From the NCBI GenBank assembly GCA_947095585.1, contig OX352761.1:25573777-25637776 (forward strand): a DNA stretch of 64,000 nt. The letters run 5' to 3'. The stretch comes from Nephrocerus scutellatus (lineage: Eukaryota > Arthropoda > Insecta > Diptera > Pipunculidae). A model generated the notes under the pieces. The model made no database searches. It saw only the letters and a program-made list of their open reading frames with translations, and was not told the DNA's origin. The translations under genes and the position numbers were made by a program. Below, piece by piece: positions 43,342-54,560 of the stretch. Each line of letters opens with the position of its first letter. Positions within the stretch are counted from its first letter, which is position 1.

Positions 43342-43665
43342 TACGCAGTATCCCTTGCCCCAGTACATCTGGCCACACAAAGTTGTCATTAAAAAAGCAC
43401 TGCGAAACCCAATAGAGTGCAACTGCTTATCCTTAGGGTTGAATGTCGGCCACACTCCACTTGAGCCACCAGTACCGTCTTTCATGATGATCGCGCTCAG
43501 GTTCATTACTGCAGTATCCTCAGTCAGCATCCCGATTATCCAAAGCCAAATGTGTCGGATGCTTATGTCAATTGCCCTTCTAGCAACATTGAAGATCACG
43601 GACATGTTGTACGAGTCCGACAAATAGCCAAGTGCATCCAGATGCAGGCATGCTTCTTGGTGGTA
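43342..43665 (-). CDS. Candidate host exon (protein unrecognised)
   Basis: On the minus strand a frame is open over about 105 codons. It starts upstream of CLHLDALGYLSDSYN and continues through RRAIDISIRHIWLWIIGML and GSSGVWPTFNPKD to CGQMYWGKGYC. At the exon end (43342) the next bases are gtaagttata, an excellent splice donor. Base composition is balanced, unlike the AT-rich flanks. The acceptor side is uncertain: AG dinucleotides occur at about 43650-43690, and a stop lies about 20 codons upstream of LSDSYN. I do not recognise the protein. It could instead be transposon-derived or chance; the opposite strand is also open over much of the same span. Confidence 0.3.
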
Positions 43666-43861
43666 TAAATCCTTTCTCTAGTGCTTACTTGTAAGATCTA
43701 AAATGATATGTCAGTTCTTGGCACTCTGGAAGCCTTCACCTCCCATCTCAGATGGCGTGAATAAAGTAAAATTTTCAGAGCCATAATAGCAGCTCTTTCC
43801 TTTTTACAAAGGTATTTACGTGTTCATTGTAGTACAAGAATTTATCCAAATAAACACCCAA

Positions 43862-43980
43862 AATAATAATAATAATATTCGGCGCGATAAACCGTTGCGG
43901 TCCAAGGTCCAAGCTTCTCGCGACCATTTGTGTTGTGCATGTATATTTTAGACACAAATGTAAGGGACCTACAATTTAAG
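43862..43980 (-). mobile_element. tRNA-derived SINE, 3' end only
   Basis: The reverse complement reads attgtaggtcccttacatttgtg, then acatgcacaacac, and ends gcgccgaat followed by (ATT)n. This matches the 3' half of the SINE at 15586-15868 but has an extra agaagcttgg block, like the copy at 2245. It is 5'-truncated and next to the RTE-A copy on the opposite strand. Confidence 0.75.
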
Positions 43981-43982
43981 CC

Positions 43983-44901
43983 TGGAATCAGATGGGATCC
44001 CACCCACAATACACCAAACAATTCATGAATTAATAGTGCAAGTATGCGAGGAAGAAGAGATGCCAGAAGACTGGCGAAGAGGCATCCTGTGCCACATACA
44101 TAAGAAAGGAGATATCACAACATACAGCAATTATTGTGGTATAACGTTGTTGAGTACCGCGTATAAGATTTTCTCCTCTATCCTTCAAATAATAGTGCAC
44201 AAAAATGAGAGCAAAACAAGGCACATGGTGACGACGTCTGCATTGGTCCCTCAATTAAAAAAGTGGAGCGTGAATTTGAAGTAGTGCAATCCTTTAACTA
44301 TCTCGGGTCAAGGGTATAGCAGCCGATAACACCATCGAATCAGAAAAACGCGCACGGTTACTGAAAGCTAACAAAGCCTACTTTAGTCTGTCCAGGCTCT
44401 TCAAATCCAGGAACTTAACCATAACATCCAAGCTGCTGATATATGAGGCAATGGTTATACCAGTACTTATATACGGATCCGAGAATTGGGTGCTTAGCAA
44501 AAAGCATTCTGACCTCTTAGCCGCGTTCGAGAGAAAAGTCGTACGGAGAATTGTTGGCCCCGTATGTGAGGAGGACGATTCCGGAGACTCTATAATGATG
44601 AGATCTACGAGCGTTACCGCGATGTCGACATCGTGAAGAAAATTAAGCTCCGGTTGGCAGGACACCTAGCTCACATGAGCGTAGAGGATCCTACTCGGAA
44701 AGTCCTTTGCGGTAGGATTTATGGAACACGACAGCAGGGCCGGCCAAGCCTACGCTAGAAGTATGGCGTAGACCAGGACGCCCAGAGTTTAGGGATGGCA
44801 AATTGGATGACATCGGCTCAAAAGCGGGACCGGTGGAGAGACTTTTTGCGGGAGGCCAGGACCGGACCCCGGTCGTAGAGCCAAATATGATGATGATGAT
44901 G
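43983..44901 (+). mobile_element. RTE-A retrotransposon 3' half with ATG-repeat tail
   Basis: It starts at SDGIPPTIHQTIHELIVQ, then EEEEMPEDWRRGILCHIHKKGD and NYCGITLLSTAYKIFSSIL (RT N-terminal and finger blocks). A deletion removes the palm, including YADD. The sequence resumes at LKANKAYFSLSRLFKSRN and SKLLIYEAMVIPVLIYGSEN, then VRRIVGP, and finally GHLAHMSVEDPTRKVLCGR. The element ends after ggccaggaccggacc with four to five ATG repeats (44886-44901), the short-repeat end typical of RTE elements. It gives the reference 3' end used to recognise the fragments at 1-337, 1715-1800 and 46795-47900. Confidence 0.8.
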
Positions 44902-46010
44902 CATTGCTGGGCACGCAACATTTTTAAGTTCAATCGTAAACTCTTCCTTGAATTAAGCATCCAGCCAGTCAGTCCGGTATATAAGATTAGTACCGCAGAT
45001 GAAGTCAGTGAAGACAGTATTGTCCGTGTTAATTTAAAATGGATTCGCGGATATCTAGTGCAGGCAACGGTAAACACTGAACTGAACTCGATGAAGCTAA
45101 ATTTCAAATTGTTCAAATCATAAACCAATGTAAAACTCTTAAATAGAGTTCATAGAAGTTACGAATAAAAGCGGCCCTATGCATTGAGCCTTGTGGGACA
45201 CCTGACTTTTCTTATTGCAGTATAAATACTACATATAATTATATTGGTCGCATGAAAATTGCAATTGCAAAATATAAACTGAAAATATTCCTAACTAGGC
45301 AATAGTTTATTGCAGACCAATTTCAGTCTAAGGACATGTACACGCCATGTAAGTAAGGACCATTCATCATCGTCAACGCGTGTGTGGGAAGAAGATACGA
45401 TTTGCCTGTGGATTGAGGAATTGAGGTACAATACAACGGCGACAATAAAACGAAGACAAGATGAAATGTCAAAATAATAGGCTTAAAGGGCTTGCTCCAA
45501 GAGAGGGCAAGGACGGGAAGACAATCCCGCAGGCCGCAGCATAACAACCACAGCGAAGCGGACGACAGATTGTAATCAAAATTCAACAAATTAAGGGAGA
45601 ACATACAGACATCACCTTCACAATGGTGATGTGATGTCCGTCCACCCGTCCGGTCGTCCGTTCGTCAATACAATATCCTCCTCATATGATATGTATCTGC
45701 TGATTCATGAGGAGCAAGCAAACCAGCAGTACGCGTCGCGCAGCCCATACGCCAGTACTCCCAACGGGCAGGCAGCCTACAAGTACATCGAGAATACACA
45801 CGCAGAGCATCACATACCATCGCATTCTCATTCTCATAGTAGCTCAATGCGAGGAAGCAAAAAAACACGAGTCCGTGCGCGCTCTGGCGCAACGACGGAG
45901 ACGACAACAAGAACAACAACAGCTCGCTGCTCTGGAACAGTTTACCTAAACCCAACTTTAAAATATGCATTTATTCAATTATTTTGCAAGTAGGTAAATA
46001 AAAATATATA
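44902..46010. other. Spacer with a possible low-complexity host exon (45631-45993)
   Basis: The plus-strand region 45690-45950 is GC-richer. It is open in two frames: one gives a 120-aa ORF (EEQANQQYASRSPYASTPNG, Ser/His/Thr-rich) and the other ends ESVRALAQRRRRQQEQQQLA, a coiled-coil-like Gln/Arg run. Either could be part of a host exon, but no splice signals convinced me. The rest, including a 106-aa ORF at 44803-45123, is unassigned. Confidence 0.25.
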
Positions 46011-46011
46011 T

Positions 46012-46140
46012 AAAATAGCTCAGCAGCTCAGCTGGAAGACTTGGCTGTTGGGGAGCTGGGTCTCACCAAGCCGCAGTAATCGAGCTCGCGGTAAATGATA
46101 AAATGAGCGGTTTTTCTCCGTGCGGAGAGGCAGTAAATTA
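46012..46140 (+). other. tRNA-like / possible SINE head
   Basis: tagctcagcag at about 46015 is a perfect Pol III A-box match. A weak B-box-like aatcgagctc follows about 60 bases later, then a short AT-rich tail. The spacing is longer than in tRNA. This is weak support only, and no second copy was found in the window. Confidence 0.2.
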
Positions 46141-46794
46141 AAATTTAAATTTATGCCATTTGTTTTTGGTTAAAAGGACGATGAGACGATGGCAACGATC
46201 GCGCATAACTGAAAGTGGTGGTTGATGTGGCCACTACGTCCTTATTGCGTTGCAGTGTTTTCGGGAGCAAAACTTTAGTGAAAATTCTATGTAGTAGGTA
46301 CACGCAATTGGAATACATCATCATCGACATCATCAACAACGATTGTTCCTGGCGGTTGCTGTGGATCTGGCAGGTGCTGTGCTGCTTCTGTTCGCATTCG
46401 GATCTGGCGATGAATGCGTTGTTCGTACATTGACTTGACATTGAGTGGAAGGAAGAAGCAAATTAGCTTTATGTTTCCCTATTAAAAATGTTTTCCAATT
46501 GTCCCGTCAGTTGACCTGTTTGAAGGAGGACAATGTAATGTAAGACAAGGAGGGAAATTACACCGTTTTAGGTACTCTCAAGTCCAACCTGGTTGCAGGT
46601 TGCACTTATACAAAAAAAGCGTTGAAAATAAGAATGAATAATTGAACCGATCGATACCAAACTAGAAATTTTAATAAACGTTTCACTTAAGCAAGTATGT
46701 GAAGGGTTTTTCAAGTGGGACGCACCATTTTTCAAATAGGGGTTTTCCGCTTTAAGTCCAGCTAGCTACGGTTTGTTATACGTTATATCTTTTC

Positions 46795-47355
46795 CATCAT
46801 CATTATTATATTTGGCTCTACACCAGTCCCAATTTTGAGCCGACGGCATCCAATTTGGCATCCATAAACTCTAGGCGTACTGGTCTACGCCATCCTTCCA
46901 GCATATGCTTGGCTGACCTGGCTGACATATCCCATAAATCCTACCACAAAGGACGTTCCGAGCAGGATCATCTTCGCTATTGCGAACTAGGTATCCTTCC
47001 CACCGGAGCCTACCGAGCTTATTGTCTTCACGATGTCAACTAGCAGTAACACTCGAAGATTTCATTATCGTCGTTTCTCGCATACGAGCCAAAAATTATC
47101 CGTAAGAGTTTTTTGTCGAACGCGGATAAGAGGTCAGAATGCTTTTTGCTAAGCACACCCAAGTCTCGGATACATATTTAAGTACTAGTATGACCATTGT
47201 CTTATACACCAGCTGCTTGAATGACATAGTTAAATTACTGGATTTAAAGAGTCTTGACAGTCTAAAGTAGGTTTTTTGGCTTTAAGCAACCGTGCGGGTA
47301 TTTTTGTTTCCATACTCTTATCGGCTGCTACAGTTGACCCGAAATAGTTAAAAGG
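46795..47355 (-). mobile_element. RTE-A retrotransposon 3' part, copy 1 of an adjacent pair
   Basis: The left end has catcatcattattatatttggctc, the reverse complement of the RTE-A ATG-repeat terminus. Then come the 3' UTR (matching 44640-44880) and the RT C-terminal region (47066-47308), which matches 1-337 and 44380-44600 inverted. A short stretch at about 47322-47355 corresponds to 291-335. Nonfunctional. Confidence 0.7.
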
Positions 47356-47364
47356 ATTTACACT

Positions 47365-47900
47365 TCTAAAATGTAATCATCGTCGTTCCTCACATACGGG
47401 ACAACAATTCTCCGTAAGACTTTTCTCTCAAACGCGGCTAAGAGGTCATAATGCTTTTTGCTAAGCACACCCAAGTCTCGGATATATATTTAAGTACTAG
47501 TGTATCAGGGTTCGTGTTTAAAAGTGGGCGGGAGTAAATATTGGAATCAAATGAAGACCATTGACTTATATTCCAGCAGCTTAGATGTTATGGTTACTGG
47601 ATTTGAAGAGTCTTAACAGACTAAAGTAGGCTTTTTTGGCTTTAAGCAACTGTGCGGGTATTTCTGCAGATTTCGTGCAGCTCGCTCGATCTGAATGAAA
47701 GCTTCCTGTACAGCTCTTGGGTGTATACCAACGGGAGGGAGAGGTTATTGGACTCGCGCTATCCCTATTTTGAAGGGACTAGCCCGATCATTGGGTTTTT
47801 TCAGTATTGGAGGAAAATTATCGACGGCCACCACGTAGAAGTTTGATCGCACTTCCACCAGTCAGAGACTGTTACAGTCACGTGCAATTCTGATAAATCT
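47365..47900 (-). mobile_element. RTE-A retrotransposon fragment, copy 2 of an adjacent pair
   Basis: It repeats the RT C-terminal region of the preceding fragment (47380-47670 versus 47066-47308) with an extra piece of about 55-60 bases at 47503-47558. 47665-47725 then matches the RT piece at 880-925, and 47740-47900 matches the inverted RTE-A 5' region at 25140-25300. Parts of RTE-A that are normally kilobases apart are thus brought together by deletions. Confidence 0.65.
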
Positions 47901-47934
47901 TAAGTGTTATTCCTCCTATTCTGCATGAAAGATT

Positions 47935-48305
47935 ACAAGCTTCAACAACGCTTGAAAGTTAATGAATTTTTTCTATAAAAATTCGTATTCGGTTTAAACA
48001 AATTTAGGTGCGCTTACTCCAATTGTGCACTCTCAGCGATGAAGTTCATTTGTGGCTTAGCAAAATTGTCGCACTTTGAGAAGTCATCAACCCGAAACCC
48101 TTCACAAAATGCCATTAGACCCACAATGCGCTCACAGTAACGGGTTATCCCTATCGGACTATGTTGATTAATTATTTTTAAGATAAATGAAAAACGGTTG
48201 ACTTGGAAAATAGGTGATTTCAACGGCGGCTTTGAACGCGAAAGTAACGCATGAAAAATTGGGTTTGCCACATTTACTCGTGCAAGAGTTTTCGTCAAGG
48301 ACATG
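47935..48305 (+). mobile_element. DD41D (rosa-like) mariner relic, heavily decayed
   Basis: The plus-strand reading begins KLQQRLKVNEFF (start of a DD41D transposase) and jumps to LSDEVHLWL (SDEAHF.LN around the first catalytic Asp). It continues with KCH.THNALTVTGYPYRTMLI, equivalent to VTVNGNRYRTML of the intact copy, through multiple frameshifts. The phrase gtgcgcttactccaattg is shared with the relic at 1930-2175, which suggests the same subfamily with the same internal deletion. Confidence 0.5.
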
Positions 48306-48995
48306 TAAATGATTTTGTAATCCGTAATTTACGGTATTTATACATACTTTTATCCGATATTATGTGCTTTTTATGTCTTAAATATACGCTACTTTACTTA
48401 GAAAACAAAATGGGGCAGTCTTATTGAAAAGCTTGTTATTCTTGAAAGAATATTTTTAAAACATTAAAGGCATTGATATTTTACATATGTGTCTTAAAGA
48501 AACTCGTAATCTCTAAGGATCAATTTCGAACTTATCGATTCTCATTATGATTTCCGTTCATTTCCTGTAGGAGAGAGTATATCAACAACTGATTAGATTT
48601 CCGCCGTTACACGATCTGAAGACATCCAAACTAACTGACAGTAGTCTATGACAATAATGCAAAGAATTGCGGAGTACAGGTCAAGTCCAATGAACATCTA
48701 TCACAGACTCCGACAAAGACTGGCCTTACCTCTTTTAGATTAAGTAGACATTTAAGAAAGCGATCCGAGACCCTGATATCACGATCACACTCATTGGTCA
48801 AGCATCGAAAGAACTCCAGAGGCTATATTTTGACGCTTTTATACAGATTGGATGGGCGGCATGAAAACTTGTGCTGCAAATTTATGAGAGAAAAACATTC
48901 TATAAGGTGGCAGCGTCTGATGCAAACACAAACTAACATTGCAAACACCAAACATTGGTAACACCATTATGGCATTATTATTAAGGAAGTGTAGA
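48306..48995. other. AT-rich spacer
   Basis: No recognisable coding sequence or repeats. Confidence 0.35.
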
Positions 48996-48999
48996 GATC

Positions 49000-49380
49000 A
49001 AAATAGCAGTGGATAGCTTAAAGCCTTCGTCATGGCTATTCAAAAACCAAAACCGAATCTTATCATATATGCTGTTAGTACATAAGGTAATGTTGGTACC
49101 AGTGCATACCTACAGTACCAAGATTGAGTGCTTTGGAAAAAGATTTCTGTACTCTAAACTGCGTTCAAAAAGAGAGTCTTACGAAAAACTGCACTTATTA
49201 TATCATTTCAGAGACTCTTTAATTTTAAGTTCTTTACATAAAGGAACCGCAGAATGATAAAAATTAACCTCAAATGGGTCAGGTGGGCGAGAAGACCTAT
49301 CTTGCATTGGAGAACAGAACCTATGGTTAGGATTTATTGTACACGCTAACGGCGCAGTCGATGGGTATGGGTAAATTAGT
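49000..49380 (+). mobile_element. RTE-like RT C-terminal relic
   Basis: Degenerate plus-strand frames show a PVHTYSTKIECFGK-like stretch (the LPVLTYGxETWxLxK block of RTE elements), then KRVLRK and NRRMIKINLKWVRWARR (the usual RRLRWAGH-type block). The order fits the end of an endonuclease-RT polyprotein. It is too divergent to place with RTE-A or RTE-B. Confidence 0.45.
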
Positions 49381-52150
49381 CAAACTTTCATCAGAATCAA
49401 GAATTTTAGAGAACCTGTCGATTTGAAAACAAAATTAATTTAAAGGAGGAAGCTCCACTCTCCAGACTGTTTTACCTTTAACCAATTTGAGATTCTACGA
49501 TCATGGAATAATTTAAAATCAAATAAAACCTTGTCAGAACTTTCCGTTGACATTTGCACTTTAGCCTATTTAATAACAGAAACGGGTCGACTTTATTTCA
49601 AGAAAATTTACAACAAACCCCCCTGACACCATATCCTGTAAAAGGTGACGTAATTGTACGTACAATGAAAGGGATAGTCCTTGTCTAGGCAGTTTACCGC
49701 ACCCAAAAGTGCATAAACCTTTTCTTCGCCTTTTAACGAACGAAAGAAGGACAACGCACCAACCCTTCCTGTTTGCTAAGAAGTCTGCCGCACTTCAGCA
49801 TATATAGTGGAAGGATACGAGTACTTTGAGAGTTGGTGGCGAGAGTTAAATGTCTGCACCTTCGCACTTGTGGGTTGGCTTTATACATTTGACTTGTGAA
49901 TATATGTACGACCACTGTACGAGTATGACAGTGTAGTAATCTTCGTTTAAGAATCTAACGGCTAGTAATGTTTACGCATCGCATTACCATAAAATGTTTA
50001 TTAAGATAACTGTTTTCGTTGTAAATTAGTCGGGATATAGTCGTTTTGTCGGTGCTGCGATGGCGTCTTAGCTCGCAGCGGCGGCGGCGAGCACAAATTA
50101 AGTGCCAAAAAGGAGTAGCTACGAAGCCCATGTGTAATCTTTCATCTGTTTAACATATTCAAGATTTGTTCGCATTGTTTACTGCACATTGGAGATTGCA
50201 AACTGGGAAAAGATACGACGTGATCGTCTTGAAGGAATAGAATAGTGTTTGTCATTGGACAGACGTAGACACACTTTATCTCTAAAGCATGCGGATAATC
50301 TGAGGATCTCCTAAAAGTACAGGAGTTCCTTTAAGAATTATTCCATCCACACTGCGATTATTGTGAAAATGCTCGCAGACTCGCAGAGCAATTAAATTTC
50401 CCGCTTAAGCCAAGGAAAATTGATGGCGTTGCGCTTGTGGATCGCCTTTGACACCCAAAGACGTGTACAGCTGACATTGTTGAGCACTTCACTAATGAAA
50501 GAGATGTCATCCGATATACGAGCGTTGATGGGGGTCGGAGATTTCCTGCCTTTCTTCCTCTTATCAGCTCTAGACAATTTGTAATCCTCGTGCAACTCAA
50601 CTCATCTCAAATCGTTCCTCAAGTTAAGGATATCTGTCATTAGCATTGATTAATTCGGTGAGCTATTTACATATAAAAACAATCAATCACATGCCTGAGC
50701 GCAGCAAGAGCAGTACACTCGTAGATTTTTCGTGTGGATGTCAGAGTTAGGACGACCCATCATCGCCATCATCATCATCATTATCATCATCAGCTTCAGC
50801 AGCAAGAACATCCTTGCCGAAGCAAATGATGCGCCGTTTTCTTTTGATGAGAAACAACAGAATCAGGGGGGAAAAATTATCCGTGTGCCGCATTAGATAT
50901 CCAGAGAGTTGGTTGGTGGGTGGGAACGAGGTGTACTTCCTCATTGGGAATGTAAGGAGAAAATATTTCACTAGAAAAATACCGTTAACCGTGCATGGAC
51001 GTCCAATGATGTCCAAATGACCACAAACGCAACCATGCAGAACAGAAACCATGAACGTGTACTTTATTCGAGACGAAATTATTTCGCAGAGCTTAGGGTA
51101 CAGTGGGACGAGAGAAACCGAACAGTGGTAAAAGATATGACATGATAGGAAAAAAACTTCAACTTTGGCAAATTTTGCTTTTCCGTTGCAGTTTCGTGAA
51201 CTGTTTGAACTTCAGGGTCCTCCATAGTATCAGTTCCGCAGTTATAGCTAATAGCTTCTAATGGTAGTCATCGGTAATTGGTGGAGCCTCATAGTCCTGG
51301 GTAAGTTGCTTTAAGACCATCGATTGGAATACCCTATATGTGTTGGCGCTGCGAAATTACGCCGCAGGAAATAAGACCTAAAAAATTAAATAAGGCCCCA
51401 AAATTATACTCGCAATGCAATAATAATATAATTACGAGTATAATTATAATTCACACACTTCAGGGCATCTAGTTGGTTAAAGTAACTTAGCCCATTCCCT
51501 GGAATAGAACATCATAATGCTACCTTGTTTCTGTAAGAATGAGTAAAAAGCGAAGATCGAATACAGAGTGGGAACTGGTGGACAGCTTAGCGAAAATGCA
51601 TTACATCGAAAGCTGAGTTTAAATTAGGTAATCAAATAGCTGGACTCAGCGCTGGTCTGGTGCGGCTCTGAAGCCTTGCGATCCCTTAACAAACCTTAAC
51701 CAAAGTTAAACTTAGCTGTATGCTTGGTCGCCAATGAAACGCATGCACGCATGGTATTGCAGATGATATAGACAGTGATGGTTCTGCCACCGCATGTTTG
51801 GTCAAGTAGCCCTTTTGTCTTGTCAATTTAACAATTACGGCGGTTATAAAAAAATTAAGCAAAATAATTTCGTCTAAGCCAGTGTTAGAGAGGTACTTTT
51901 TCCGAAAAGAAACGTGTAACTCAGTTGGATGACTTTCTTACATGGCATTGGCGCTGGAGATAGCAACTAAGTACAGGTTAAACATGTTTTCAGACTCAAA
52001 TTAGAAGTTACAGAGAAATGAGGACAGCACATTCTCTCGAGTGGTTAAGGAGGACGGTTGTTCCTCAGGGAGATTCAAAAACTCGAAAACTAAGGGACAT
52101 ATAACAATGTTTATCAAGAGGATTGGGATTCAACTGACCACTTTGGGTCA
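49381..52150. other. Host-like spacer
   Basis: No transposon or gene that I can support. Low-complexity CATCAT repeats at 50757-50795 create an Asp-rich minus-strand ORF that is not credible as a gene. Sequence 50050-50110 is GC-rich (ggcggcggcg). Confidence 0.35.
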
Positions 52151-52154
52151 CAGT

Positions 52155-52260
52155 CTGTGTCGGTGGTGCAGTGACTATAATCAAAGGACACCGGGATCGA
52201 TTCCCGACGCGTTCAAAAAAACACACGAATTTTTCTCACCAAATTTATAATCTAGATTAC
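52155..52260 (+). other. tRNA-like sequence, possible second SINE family
   Basis: An A-box-like tggtgcagtga at about 52164 and a good B box ggatcgattcc at about 52193 lie about 29 bases apart. The B box sits in a cggg..cccg stem like a tRNA T-arm. The sequence after it is AT-rich and differs from the SINE at 15586. It may be a tRNA-derived SINE or a tRNA relic. Confidence 0.35.
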
Positions 52261-52379
52261 AAAAACACATGATACGATGCTGAAAATGTTATATATGGTT
52301 GCTGTGTACTGCGTATGTGGGTTCATGAACACAATATTCTAGTTATTGAGTGCTCGGTTGAAACTCAATTACTCCTTAC

Positions 52380-52478
52380 ACAACACTTTCATTTCTTCTA
52401 TCAAAATATTTCCACGCCCACGATGTGCCTAGGCATTATAATTATTCCTTGAAGCGTACGCTAATTATAAAAAAAAGT
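52380..52478 (+). mobile_element. Jockey-A 3'-UTR fragment
   Basis: The bases around cacgcccacgatgtgcctaggcattataat..gcgtacgctaattataaaaaaaag match, with changes, the 3' UTR and A-rich end of the Jockey-A copy at 19440-19510. Coding sequence is lost. Confidence 0.5.
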
Positions 52479-52849
52479 ATCAGCCATGGAGCAGGGTCTT
52501 TTTACTTTTCTTTACTGCGCGGAGGAGCAGCATAGGGCTTCTAGTAATACTCGCCAATACACTGTATTACCTGGGATCATGCATCAAATTCAACTGTCCT
52601 CTTCTACTTCATACTTGGGCGGCATACTTGACGACTCACCTGCGGGTTCCAATCAAATTCTTGTATCTGTAAGTTGCTTAATGTGTGCCCATTCCACCTC
52701 CATTTCCATCGTCTTTTACTGAGTGGCAATTCATCCTGTTCAGTATAACCATCCACAAATCTTGAAAATTAAACTTTGCGGCCATCTTACTCTCAGTATT
52801 AGCCTTAAACACTTTGACTTTGGAGATAGGTTGCGATTGTTTCTGTGAC

Positions 52850-54560
52850 ACACAAGTTTTTCAACCACACAAAAACACTGAGAGGATCTTAGATCTGGAG
52901 ATCGTGAGCTTCAGAGTCCGTGATACCTTGGAAGAGTTCCTGATTTTGGTAAGCATGTGAGATGCTCGACCTCGCACTCGCCAGTCCATTTATCTCCAAC
53001 ATTGTTGAAATCTTGCGAGTGTCTGACGAAGTCTCGCTGTCAGACTATCAGCAAATCAGGTTTGACACTCCCGGCAAACTAATATGATTCAAAGTCTACG
53101 GACTGGAATCTGTATCGAGGACTTGTCCTCTCTAAATTGAATTTGTTTGTAACATCTGGACTCTAGAGAGTCCACAGCGGACCTCGATGAAGCCGCTTAC
53201 CAATTAAATGATGTGTTGCTCACTTCTTATCATGACAGTTGTGTCCAGCTATCTAGGCTTAGGAAGACAGTTAGAAAACTCTGCTGAACAACTCTGAATT
53301 AAGACGATTCAAACGTGTCACGTGGACGAAATTCTGAGAAAACATTGTCGAAATGCCAGTAGCGGCACGGATCCATAAAGCATTTGTTAAAGATCAAGCA
53401 AACTGTGCAGGTTTATTAAAAAAGGCCAATGGCACCTACACATCGGACCGTGAGATACAATCAGAACCCTACTCCAGGTTTATTTCCCAGGTTTGTCTAC
53501 TCGTGCACCATACACGTACCCAAACGCATCTGACCAAATGGTCTGTACTACTAGTAGGGTTAATAGTTTATCCGGTTAAATCTTCAGTCCGTATAAGGTT
53601 AAATGGGCAGTAGGCCCAGGGCGGTGATTGGGATCTTTCCAGCGTTTATACAGAAGGCAATCGATCTCATCCTGCCGGGAATGATGATAGTGAGCTGCCT
53701 AAATCATACTGAGCTATAGTTCTAACATCATTTGTCCTTAAAACTTATTGATATTCATATTATAGTCCGGATAGAATAGTCTACCCCTTAAACTCAAGTC
53801 AGTTTGCGTACAGGAAAGGCAAAGCACAGAAGGTGACCTTCACTATCTTGTGCAGAAGATAGAAAAAACTTTTCGTTTCAAGGAAGTGGCCCGGTGTGCC
53901 TTCCTCGACATTGAAGGCGGATTCGATAACACTGGCTACGACTCTATGTATTGCAAATGCAATCAGTAGCAGATATATCGAAGACTCGACCAAACATGGT
54001 CACTAGTCACACAATCTTCTAGTCGATCTACACAGATCAGGCTACATCGCCATTGGCTATGCGGACGATTTGGCGATTTTTATTAGAGGTATACGACATC
54101 ACTAGTGTCATGCAAGGTACTTTACTGCACGTTTTAGAACCGTGCAGCAGGGAAGGACTCTCAATTAGTCCTTGCAAAACCGTTCTAGTGCCTTTCACAG
54201 AAAGAAGACTGGTCAATTTGGGACCTATCATCAGCAAAGTTACTACGTTAGATTACTCTAGTTAGGTTAAATCTGTCGGCGTCATCCTTGATAAACGGCT
54301 AAACTAGAATTCTCACTAGGGCCTTGTGGGCTAGTATTCGCCTCTACGGCAAAACTTGGGGTCTATACCCTAAAAAGATGAATGTGTAAAATGATGAGAC
54401 CTCTATTCACGTACGCGGCCATCGTTTGGTGGCTGAAATTTTTTGAACGGACAACGGCAACGAAGCTTTAGAAGCTACAAAGAATTCCCTGTTTTGGTAT
54501 AACGAGTGCCATGCGCACCGGTCATACGACAGCATTAGTAACTGTTGTAGGGCGTTCACA
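52850..54560 (+). mobile_element. LOA-like retrotransposon, decayed EN end and RT
   Basis: It starts with the end of the endonuclease (LSDYQQIRF- and TGICIEDLSSLN-like around 53040-53140). The linker gives MPVAARIHKAFVKDQA, followed by KKANGTYTSDRE (53353-53450). RT remnants follow, with SSQFAYRKGKA at about 53798 and IAIGYADDLAIFIRG (catalytic YADD) at 54049-54090. NLGPIISKVTTLDYSS comes next. The thumb has RPLFTYAAIVWWLKFFERTTATK and FGITSAMRTGHTTALVTVVG to about 54560. The sister copy at 34880-36560 shares the linker and thumb blocks. Numerous stops. The RNase H present in sister copies is not seen after 54560. Confidence 0.7.

Noticed and set aside
50747..51052. 101-aa minus-strand ORF with Asp-rich end
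   Set aside because: The acidic end comes from a CATCAT microsatellite; the rest shows no family signature.
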